From: JAIYDQ01 sp034408855
GTDB lineage: Bacteria; Planctomycetota; Planctomycetia; Pirellulales; Pirellulaceae
Length of the DNA stretch: 64,000 nt
Assembly (NCBI GenBank): GCA_034408855.1
Contig: JAWXCK010000080.1
Location: 1 to 64,000, forward strand
Direction: 5' to 3'
Of the stretch, positions 56,501 through 60,708 are shown piece after piece. The notes beneath the pieces are model-generated. The model was not told the DNA's origin, did not search any database, and was given only the letters and a program-made list of their open reading frames with translations. Position numbers and translations under genes: made by a program. Every line of letters begins with the position of its first letter. Within the stretch, counting starts at the first letter, position 1.

Positions 56501-57211
56501 CTGAGCGGCCAGGAATTCGACTTGAACATTCGAACCAGCGTTCAAGTTGGACGAAGCGCGTGCTGTATTTGCGCCGCCAAGCACTAGCGGCTGAGTCACG
56601 GAAACAGAGTTGGCGATCGTCGTAAATTCGGAACCGCGAAGCCGCGTGACAATCATCTTGGCTTTGGCCGCACTATTGCCATTAAACGCTGTTAGGAGAT
56701 CCTGAGCGCGAGTTTCAAGCCCTGCCGTTGTGTTAACTTCGAAGTTGATCGACTGAGCAAAGACGGTGATGACCGGCAATCGCGAATTGGTACGAGCCAC
56801 CTTGGTGAATGTCACCTGCAACCCATTTCCCGTTTGCCCAGGAACGGCCGCTGCAAAATCGACGACTACGGCTCCGTTGGTACCCAAATCAGAACTGACG
56901 TAAGCTCGATCGAAAGCCCCATCGCCGCCCGATCGGCTGATTTGAATTCCGTTGGCAATCGTCGAGGCATCGATCATCGTCGAGTCGTCAAAGCGAACGA
57001 CGATTTCATTCGGACTAATGTGCAGGACCTGCCCTTCGCGAATGAGTTCCCCTTCATTCGGTTGGATACTGATCAGTTGCGGGCCGACCGCCATTAGCTG
57101 CCTGGATTCGAGCGATTCCAAGAGTGTTCGGCGAGATTCGCGTCGACGACGCGTCCTGGCAAGCCGCTGGCGAACGATAGTGGAACGATTTCCGGTACGA
57201 CCAATGGTCAT
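41552..57211 (-). CDS. Giant secreted multi-domain protein (5219 residues)
   Basis: The reading frame is open for 15.7 kb. The N-terminus is Arg-rich and ends in RTLLESLESRQLMAVG, without an ordinary hydrophobic signal. Regions in order: Ig-like beta sandwiches; a degenerate metzincin-like site near 719-729; a PPC-like domain (about 760-880); four Ig-like repeats (about 1289-1777); right-handed beta-helix-like segments (for example IIVDNRISDNQGAAINVDVD); a second PPC-like part near 2480; more Ig-like and beta-helix-like stretches; a GEVED domain (about 4917-5020, AWVDFNRNGVFEDSERI); and a dockerin-like pair of calcium loops (about 5027-5094). The function is unknown. It is probably a cell-surface adhesin or matrix protein. 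Antisense and out-of-frame reading frames inside it are shadows. Confidence 0.85.
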   Translation of the reverse strand: MTIGRTGNRSTIVRQRLARTRRRRESRRTLLESLESRQLMAVGPQLISIQPNEGELIREGQVLHISPNEIVVRFDDSTMIDASTIANGIQISRSGGDGAFDRAYVSSDLGTNGAVVVDFAAAVPGQTGNGLQVTFTKVARTNSRLPVITVFAQSINFEVNTTAGLETRAQDLLTAFNGNSAAKAKMIVTRLRGSEFTTIANSVSVTQPLVLGGANTARASSNLNAGSNVQVEFLAAQSGPLGLSAQLEISSRDFGGAGLPIVTASGNIVRIQTNSSAQFRTTVDQFISAINGSAAAANILQARLVSGSLSTPIGVFPTNNPAIKLTGVADTLIKPGYIGLGDTGREVIIRFAEALPDDSYRIDILGRGVSTLKNANGEAYNNGVSTSLGFVLDLGVRIESVVPQPIPIERQANGSLKAPLLNIIHVYFDKGDLSAADVTNPRFYQLRYTNDKITSEDDQAVYPRVVRYNAEAARAELEFARNLDDIFASAGGKGAFRLRIGSTEGSQGINFALPGPGTTSTVPLPFTKPTEISATTDPGSRFDTATNIAGLWTPSPTGPSSVILSSEIKNPTPYQLDFPGADTEPGNREIRYQKHVTRVDTDGIEVIEYNFQGLLGTAGGSLQLNAITDDQKELVRRIVSLYENYLGVRFIETATRGITVAVGDMRAINPISVNRPGFPFVETGPLLSNGQAATIVDIQDFNSANQNTFGSDLFRTFARGIGNLLGLGTADEVPGLTVQSNNPVIGPGIDTELVFPGNADIVYGQNVHRPEGKDIDLYSFRLPVSGKIKIEISAERLGDSSLLDAALQLYQNTSSGWKEIAVNDDYFSQDSFVSLDLGAGEYMVGVSAKGNQAYDPNIEDSGLGGRSEGKYELRMDFRPPENQLMREAPKANQSEGTALDGDSDGRPGGIFDFWFIPSGPANTFYVDKAAPGTATGTGSIATPFRKISDALSAAIASPIANRIIRIVGNGGADGLIQTPADNLAYEIGFNRLGQVQADGTTFDIPKNVTVIVDAGAIVKLTRARIGVGSTTISVDRSGSALQVLGTPRFIDSATGKVIVDSANEPIPGDVYFTSINDTIGKGTNKDTVPPAPGPGDWGGIDIRSRIDASLASSTRQDKESQGLFLNSIVHGNLRYGGGQVIVDGVSQVITPIHMVDSRPAIGNSFITRSADAAMSATPNSFKESNFQDPITQSLGALLDPITMLPRHFIADFDRVGPDIHNNRLLLNSVNGLFVKTRTGAASTTEVMSVPGRFDDLDIVHVISENLIVRGTAGGATATSIPPISSTLGLSTSTVLGLTNGISAGTYRYRLAFITNGVTGPASSATTSIVVPISLIGTDHQIRLTALPSLAPNQRLAIYRATVINNVDGDYRLVGITDATQSEFVDQIATLGLPLGTTPNTLVAPPSLASTFTASAVPGFASGLSAGTYAYLYRYVAADGSESPSTQATNGIVVLTSPGVANGRVDINNLPAIPIGNMLRIYRAPVIAGIASNYTLVGVINSGTRSFIDVNIPVRLTPPVSPAPASEVLPPVMISPSSVVTTFTPLNAPGSQLGSATYLYQFAFVAPDGSESTTVAVRIAGAPIQVNVTVAQNQVLIGNLPTIPADRTLRVYRAIVPTSGLPVYELVGIVAPGIVSFADSNLPLTLSPVATPDVTLLPPPVSVQFSTNTNTLTNALSAGSYVYRFSFVSATGESQAIPIVGNFLSTTVALATAVGVANGQVQLDNLPSIPAGQSLRIYRATVAGGAATEFFLLTTLSGVETSYLDITATPGALLNNSLTGPLKARLNGSLVVDPGTVMKFRSSRIEVQSGGQLLAEGSMKQPIVMTSINDIRYGAGGTFDTANRVNAVTGVNQTLPIPGNWGGLYIGQGSTGSLDYVRLNYGGGTTRIEGGFASFNAIEGHQAQLRVANSRLENNGDGVEDGTPIDRAGRGTNFTATVFIRGSQPIIVDNRISDNQGAAINVDVDSLNSESLDDYGRSTGLTGKIGGRPDNQGPLIEENRLKNNGFNGMMIRGQTLTTESVWDDADIVHIVRDEVISENLYTYGGLRLKSKPTTSLVVKFAADNTNGLTASGRNLDITDRIGGSVQIVGQPGFPVILTTLTDDSVGAGFTPNGLPNVDTNNDGLIASNGVTVLPTGPEIDNGILIDNDVLQATPGFFSYQPQAGGGNEIGAPAAAGIGLSSITAQGLTQVFTNFDAIFDFINYIDVGSDGIAVSLASTTITMPPTLVSPDLVVSEGTFVNANGDDVTWHVESRFDNGISQLFNTLTFTSATPLGNIRYINYLDEDVASPSDDILFTRGTPGQSDFRVFTVDGAERFGFAQGGIYTAGTGLQNASYAGWAADQFASLRTAIAGAGTQYTLAGNINAATLPLFNDPVLGSAFGPTDVTSALAWDIDPAATTATITTFLELLPQEVRGGSRPGEWRGLRFDTESNDRNVAVVSEREPARSTAQAINDTAARSQLLGTLSSNAKSGDENARLGFQIQGTINQPSDKDVYSFYAVGGTEVWLDIDRTSNNLDTVVELIDADGRIVALSDNSYDEEINPNLLYRSDLPANSVNPLRKTAREVYPSDSRNQPKDLYSTNPKDAGMRVVLPGPTNQTTIYHVRVRSSNAVGLNDADRINQLVNNAATVPGRSRGAYQLQIRLREADEFPGSSVTFADIRFASTGIDLAGVPRHSPLLGETAEIEVQDSSFIDNIIDNDNDSVIRAENLGNLLDTDRATLSLAGSLSSSTDVDWYTFNISYNLLNTQLAQYFSTVFDIDYADGIGRPDTSMYLYNSTGNLLSFGLSSNILDDRAGALRGADNTDLGRGSSGTLDPFIGATELRAGQYFLAVTNQAMIPLSLLVINDTNTGDPLIRRQPANGGQWLVEDRVEQQGGSTALPPIVPSFLPVSSAVPFSLSDVALYLSQDLGISTALYVANPRTGNITNVVGNAPEDFQDIAVRHNGDVRAFNTLASATGGGDRDNLINYYQVNDGTAALTPIGQSGIQTQQLDLQTGNLEPADVGIEFNAITFANFGAEVGIAIGNRAIPSAASLNGVQATRPAASRGQNLIYLFNPDTGTAFNSNDLFNIVTADNPGPVPDIILGAGTDVQERGFIETIPLPGTVSTSLLFPEATSVTGLATTNLINDGDSFTIATPGIARFEFNSGPQFSLNLNPDAGPYFLDGDRFIMDGQVFEIQTNSTPVAALARPVNYLTTMTNVEFAQALQTAMDLSGPQFTLPGVIPVVVSQDGNRINFSGALAITPIQGTSFGRVATLSGNGSVTPGTVPIPFLARDTADDIASKAANAINSLGFGGLSASASGRRVSITGGNVTIVIGGVRREGISPGGVVRGVASFPDGAIYAVSDAGGLYFVNNSFASTETFGQVGSYVTTSTELIGLNFTGLTPGPRNVEGGRYANLMFATTTSGDIVAFDRAGNLQPVFAGGANRISTGIFGLTGLSFSNLDYNLWHQSASRGNDAGHGRPGTPDGVVAAATGGQSWYFGFEGPTQNGVPLVGAANISAPTTSPRFNAGPVVNTYNFAGGALGSLESQPISLADVSPADLPNFYFTYYSTIESVFEANRDVLRVEVMGDNGVWQTVIANNTRPSNIQLNVPTLFNNDAIQTSWRQARIDLAPFAGNREVRFRFQFSTGDGMGNTRGADLRTVAGSELLDGNTFTLSGRTFEIDLGSSLIVPSGARMVNNSTIQVGGTTFVLYNGTGPIPLGQVIPFESNQTASQVSQAIVTSINQALLPLPFPQNGVITANVVGSRVQVTGGTIVTGTGSFAVPGSIVGAPGVSVGRIPVVLRQNMSSAEVATVVQRELNNQLAGGSQVFPLNGDIITLTGLTVNNSGPFTSTNSAANNNNRAIENNFEGIYLDDFVIGFAERGEGVIDPVVNQLPLTDIPFVLNPNRIGNAINVGPYQLEIRGGEEYLTPTTTGLSYSVGFTANERLSIGSTVQLTSSDNILDGDYIDIGDGVRTLRFVFKNTALNSPLLAGEIAIPFTTSVVDPVSRISKSESSSVIASRLRDLINSPSIQSQLNVTAISINGVTTGLGGASIALSSNAIVNPRDVAPRIPIASVIVNRRRGDSNTTREQGQIVIENSKITNSENFGILLRADDRTSGSNNPNPGAVRNTVVLNNERLAPGAVIVNNELTGNVLGGISIAGDVGATMQSLASVPFARIINNTIVGGSITQPTNITPAVFNNTLFGLGVLAFADRIPVGGYAPAFSGGPSPIIGFNQPNDALGNPNYSGDPLLDPAAFQGAVSLGSGGRLVVEFTDNILTGSGDARPDLAVFEVGLSERVAVEVSTDGLVYRAVGFIDGVSPTIDLDFYGYNRDSRLRFVRMTDVISDGPNFGDNVGADIDAVGAISSISATLFQAGGVGIQVGPNASPTLLNNILVNNATAISVDALSASTVVGGSVYQKNTNNFLANGTVEKFPIVVPTTSELFVDIFNRRLYPRAGALTIDSSVDSLLDRAGLVSVKTPLGLQQSPILAPDIDLNGLLRVDDPTVDTPSGLGENVFKDRGAQDRSDFTGPTAVVIDPIDNDVIPADINSLTGIVELSGTSQPYFDIRFFDGGDLQQSSNGVGVDPNSVNSAAVLLTKDGVTLIEGVDYRFGFDATSNVIRLTPIGGVWPADSVYQVRFIKTGQSVIPLKSTVNTNDGTTYTIVNDLGTDGFRRFELDLGVVLTVPQVTNGTNHAILDGGQFILTQGTLVVVFEFDENAAFASNAIPIFLLPSDTPTIVVNKMIAAIKSSGLVASVNLLGSNRIQILGAGLTLTSITANLTRSGNGGVLPGTIAVPLDASLIVSAVDVARVLTETIRNAGIPGVTVTQIGSNVLVEGAISVVGEGATVVQGITDRAGNPLRENQNDGTTVLTIQIGAGFDYGDAPDPIYSTLKNSNGPRHSVVDGYYLGAGVTADADARPNNTDSDDGVAFGSITQGYISQLTVTAAGVSASRSGYLSAWVDFNRNGVFEDSERITNSSNDTMVNGSNVISFIVPGATLSGSTIARFRYSSVRTLTSTGDAIDGEVEDWSITIGGNPYTNQINNLDVNRDGFVSPIDALQVINFLARNGTSTALVLPRPGGAFPPFIDVNGDGFASPIDVLLVINAINRASRGAGEGEGALDASESTWIPASQSTVAAPSTAPTSLSPSVDYAPPIVGNRPENNLLRTDSFNTPNLDVGHDSVWASVAYEKDALAMTFLDDRELSDMCMSKEHQANSSSSLDDPFSDFEGLKLL

Positions 57212-57612
57212 GAATCAACCTCGAAAAAGCGACGCCGAAAGGCCCTGGGATGGGTGGAATAGCCTGGGAATACATGCGATGTACGTCTGTAGACCCTTAT
57301 TTGGATTCTAATTACGACCCTTTTGATTGCAACGAAAGAAAGCCTGCAAAAGTCAGCTTCAAGACGCTCAAAGTCACTTTGTAACGGGGACTGGAGACGT
57401 CTAATTAGCCGTTCAACCGGTACTTTCGGTACAACCCTTGCAGGCTGATCCAATCGGCTTGGAGTAGACTGGCGACCGAAAAGTTCCGTTCGACTGTACA
57501 TTTCAAGACTGTTTTTTAATGCCTCCAACCGGTAAATTCTTGGTGATACCGCTGTTTTGGGGCAAAATGCCCATCAAAAGTCCTGCTTTTCAAGTCCTGA
57601 GATAATTCCGCT
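57212..57612. other. Intergenic region between the giant gene and ffh
   Basis: About 400 bp between the divergent giant and ffh starts, and the likely site of both promoters. I find no clear promoter, repeat or RNA gene in it. A region rich in short direct and inverted motifs near 57400-57480 does not match the dispersed families of this window. Confidence 0.4.
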
Positions 57613-59088
57613 ATGTTCGATTCTCTTTCCGAAGGTCTACAGTCCGCATTCAAGTCTTTGCGCGGCAAAGGAAAACTCACCGAATCCAATATTCGCGACG
57701 GCCTGAAAATGGTCGAGACGTCCCTGTTGGATGCCGACGTGAATATCGGTGTCGTCGAGCACTTCATGGCTCAAGTCACCGAAGCGGCAGTCGGCAAACG
57801 CGTCCTGCTGTCGCTTCGCCCCCATGAAGAGCTGATTCGTATCGTCTACGAAGAATTGGTCGCCTTGCTTGGGCCGGTCGATAATACGATCGTGCTCGAT
57901 CGCGGGCAGTTAAAGACGATCATGCTTTGCGGCTTGCAAGGTGCCGGAAAAACGACGACCTGTGGAAAACTCGCGCAGTTAATCAAAGAGCAAAAATTTA
58001 AGCCGTTTCTCGTGGCGGCCGACTTGCAGCGACCAGCCGCCATCGAGCAACTTCACGTCATCGGTCGACAGCTAGGCGTCGGCGTATTCTCCAAAGAAGG
58101 AGCCACCGACCCGGTTGCCGTGTGCCGCGAAGGGATCGCAGCGGCGAAAGCTGCCGGGGCGAACATCGTGATTTTGGATACGGCGGGTCGACTTGCCATC
58201 GACGAAGAATTGATGGAACAGCTTCAAGATATCGACGCCCAAGTCAAACCAGATCAAGTTCTATTGGTGGTCGATGGGATGACCGGTCAGGATGCTGTCA
58301 ACAGCGCCGGGGCTTTCAACGAAGCCCTGGAACTCGACGGCGTTATCATGACAAAACTTGACGGCGATGCTCGCGGCGGTGCATTGTTGAGTGTCAAAGC
58401 GGTCACCGAGGTTCCTATCAAATTCTTAGGAACCGGCGAGCATCTCGATGCGCTCGAACCATTCCGCCCCGAAGGGATGGCGAGCCGAATTCTTCAGATG
58501 GGTGATATTCTCGAAGTCGCTCGCGAAGCCCATCGATTGGTCGATGAAAAACAGCGGCTCGAGCTTGAAGATCGAATGAAAAAAGGGCAGTTTGGACTGG
58601 CCGAATTTCGCGAGCTGATGGAGAAATTCCGTAAACCAGGGCTGATGCAAAAGATGATCGGACTGATGCCTGGGATGGGAGAAATCTCGAAGATGATGTC
58701 GGGCGGACAAGGCGAAAAGGAGATGCGGCGAGTCTCTGGAATTATCGATTCCATGACTCCTACGGAACGGAAAAACCCGAAAATCATCGACAATCAACGC
58801 CGCATGCGAATCGCATCCGGAGCCGGCGTTGCCGCTCCTCAAGTGAACGAATTGATCAAGCAATTCGATATGCTCGCACCGATCATGCAAATGGCTGCGG
58901 GCGGGAACACTAAAGACAAAATGGCCATGATGCAGCAAATGCAAGGGATGATGAGTCAGAATCCACACAATCCGATGATGGGAATGAAAACCAAACAGAG
59001 CACCGGAAAACGCCTCTCCCCCAAGGAACGCGAACGGCTTATGAAAGAACGTGAAAAAGCCATCCGTAAAGCCAAACGCGACAAATAA
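57613..59088 (+). CDS. ffh: Signal recognition particle protein Ffh
   Basis: A 491-residue SRP54-type GTPase. The N domain (1-95) is followed by the G domain with GLQGAGKTT (107-115), DTAGR near 188 and TKLDG near 246, and the RPEGMASRILQMGD closing loop. A Met-rich M domain (about 320-430, with MQKMIGLMPGMGEISKMM) binds signal peptides and SRP RNA. The C-terminal tail is Lys/Arg-rich. It is somewhat longer than the 450 residues typical of Ffh because of the tail. Together with FtsY it delivers nascent membrane proteins to the translocon. It begins the ffh-rpsP-trmD cluster. Confidence 0.96.
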   Translation: MFDSLSEGLQSAFKSLRGKGKLTESNIRDGLKMVETSLLDADVNIGVVEHFMAQVTEAAVGKRVLLSLRPHEELIRIVYEELVALLGPVDNTIVLDRGQLKTIMLCGLQGAGKTTTCGKLAQLIKEQKFKPFLVAADLQRPAAIEQLHVIGRQLGVGVFSKEGATDPVAVCREGIAAAKAAGANIVILDTAGRLAIDEELMEQLQDIDAQVKPDQVLLVVDGMTGQDAVNSAGAFNEALELDGVIMTKLDGDARGGALLSVKAVTEVPIKFLGTGEHLDALEPFRPEGMASRILQMGDILEVAREAHRLVDEKQRLELEDRMKKGQFGLAEFRELMEKFRKPGLMQKMIGLMPGMGEISKMMSGGQGEKEMRRVSGIIDSMTPTERKNPKIIDNQRRMRIASGAGVAAPQVNELIKQFDMLAPIMQMAAGGNTKDKMAMMQQMQGMMSQNPHNPMMGMKTKQSTGKRLSPKERERLMKEREKAIRKAKRDK

Positions 59089-59293
59089 AAGCTGCCCCGT
59101 GTTTTTCCAGAATTGTAAAGCTGAACATCCGCGAAACAATCAAATTCCCAGAACGTTTCCGAGATTTTTAGCTTGCCAATCCGCTACATCGGACATTTAT
59201 TTTGGTAATGTGGCCTCAAAAAGGGCTCCCTGAAACATCGGGAAGTCGCTACAATCACCGTCCCAAATATAATTTTTCAGGAGATTTCAAGCA

Positions 59294-59638
59294 GTGGTTC
59301 GTATCCGTATGAAGCGTCTTGGACGCAAAAACCGTCCGTTTTACCGCCTTTGTGTTGTCGATGGCCGCAAGCCGCGAGATGGGCGTGTTCTTGAAGAACT
59401 TGGGCACTACGACCCAATGTGCAAAGAAACGGACGCTCGCGCCATTCTTCGCGGCGAACGAATCGACTATTGGCTCAGCGTAGGGGCTCAGCCTAGCGAA
59501 GCGACTGGTGTGCTGATTAAGAAGTATGGTACCAATGGAACGCACCTTGCCAAACAAGCCGAAGCGTTGCAGCGACTAGGTCGTGCGAGCAAGAAATCGT
59601 CACCAGTCGTTGCGGCCGCGACCCAAGAAGGTTCCTAG
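59294..59638 (+). CDS. rpsP: Ribosomal protein S16
   Basis: A 114-residue small-subunit protein. The first 80 residues match S16: VRIRMKRLGRKNRPFYRLCV, DGRVLEELGHYDP and a conserved ERIDYWLSVGAQPSEAT. A short Lys/Ala-rich tail extends it past the usual 80-90 residues. The start is the GTG at 59294, supported by AGGAG (59279-59283) upstream. It lies in the common ffh-rpsP-trmD neighbourhood, about 205 bp after ffh. Confidence 0.95.
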   Translation: MVRIRMKRLGRKNRPFYRLCVVDGRKPRDGRVLEELGHYDPMCKETDARAILRGERIDYWLSVGAQPSEATGVLIKKYGTNGTHLAKQAEALQRLGRASKKSSPVVAAATQEGS

Positions 59639-59690
59639 TACGTCGTTCTTGAAAAACGAATCAAAGCAAAGCTAGCGGGCGGTTGATATA

Positions 59691-59793
59691 GTGAGCCGTC
59701 GGCGCTAGACCGGAAAATTCATCAGCCGAAGTGCGTTAGCACCTGTCGGCTCGAATTACTGGGAAACCGGAGGCTAACGCGTTCCGGCTGATT
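59691..59793. repeat. Dispersed palindromic repeats between rpsP and trmD
   Basis: GTGAGCCGTCGGCGCTAG (59691-59708) matches 4758. The element 59720-59793 has arms with GTGCGTTAGCAC and GGCTAACGCGTTCCGG, and is the opposite-orientation copy of 27969-28033. It separates rpsP from trmD. No gene is in this gap. Confidence 0.75.
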
Positions 59794-59827
59794 TGCAGAC
59801 GTGCTTTTAAATTTTCGGAACTGCCCG

Positions 59828-60514
59828 ATGCGGTTTGACATCGTCACCCTCTTTCCCGAAATCTTCACCGGCTATCTCACGCAAAGCCTTTTGAAGAAAG
59901 CGATCGAATCCAAGCTCGTCGAAATCGTCGTTCATGATCTTCGAAACTGGTCGACCGACGACAAGCATCACAAAATTGATGACCGCCCATTTGGCGGTGG
60001 GCCTGGAATGTTGATATGCGTCGAACCGGTCATCGAATGTGTTGAAGAAATTCAAGGACACGCATCTGAACGCGGCCAAGTTATCCTGTTAACGCCGCAA
60101 GGTGATCGACTTAACCAACCGCTCGTCGAAGACCTTTCAATTCATCAACGATTGATTCTTTTGTGTGGTCGCTATGAGGGTTTTGATCAGCGAGTAATCG
60201 ATATACTTCAGCCGCGCGAGCTGAGTATTGGCGACTACATTCTAAATGGTGGCGAAGTTGCGGCGATGGTCGTTGTTGACTCGACAATTCGAATGGTGCC
60301 AGGGGTTCTCGGCGATGAAAACAGCAGTATTGAAGATTCCTTTTCGCGAGGAAATAGACTGTTGGAATTTCCTCAGTACACGCGACCTCGTGAGTATCGC
60401 GGCTTTGCGGTCCCGGACGTTCTCCTCAGCGGAAATCACGAAGCGATTGCGGCATGGCGCCAATCGCAAAGCCAACAGCGAACTTCTGAACGCCGACGCG
60501 ATCTCTTGCCCTAA
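59828..60514 (+). CDS. trmD: tRNA (guanine37-N1)-methyltransferase
   Basis: A 228-residue SPOUT methyltransferase from the ATG at 59828. It methylates G37 of tRNAs with SAM, preventing frameshifts. The N-terminal pattern MRFDIVTLFPEIF, the LLCGRYEGFDQRVID knot loop and the SIGDYILNGGEVA SAM-binding knot are all conserved. The frame upstream to 59801 lies partly in repeat DNA and is not needed. RimM, usually between rpsP and trmD, and rplS, usually after it, are not present at these positions. Confidence 0.95.
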   Translation: MRFDIVTLFPEIFTGYLTQSLLKKAIESKLVEIVVHDLRNWSTDDKHHKIDDRPFGGGPGMLICVEPVIECVEEIQGHASERGQVILLTPQGDRLNQPLVEDLSIHQRLILLCGRYEGFDQRVIDILQPRELSIGDYILNGGEVAAMVVVDSTIRMVPGVLGDENSSIEDSFSRGNRLLEFPQYTRPREYRGFAVPDVLLSGNHEAIAAWRQSQSQQRTSERRRDLLP

Positions 60515-60532
60515 TTCGGCTCCCCCCTCGAG

Positions 60533-60585
60533 TTCGTAGTCCCGCCTTCAGGCGGCTTCGCACGCAGCTCCGCCTTCAAGCGGCA
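60533..60585. repeat. CCGCC/GGCGG palindromic repeat before the TPR gene
   Basis: TCGTAGTCCCGCCTTCAGGC then GGCTTCGC, and a second CTCCGCCTTCAAGCGG unit, resemble 4722-4749. The repeat ends at the ATG at 60586, which weakens that ATG as a start for the next gene. Confidence 0.6.
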
Positions 60586-60708
60586 ATGACGGCAAAGTCG
60601 GAAAACTCAGCACTTGCGATTCACATTGCATCGACGAATCCCTTGATGACGATGGATAACAATTGGGAATGTATCGATACCGCGAAGCCTCGTTCACTCG
60701 AATCCAAG

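Noticed and set aside
57212..57612. SRP RNA or tRNA gene in the ffh gap
   Set aside because: I could not fold a plausible RNA here; no GGTTCGA-type T-loop or SRP tetraloop was recognised. Other gaps were also searched by eye for tRNAs without success.
60586..60708. Upstream start for the TPR membrane protein
   Set aside because: The ATG is at the edge of a palindromic repeat and the added residues do not look like protein; the ATG at 60709 precedes the basic stretch and membrane segment.
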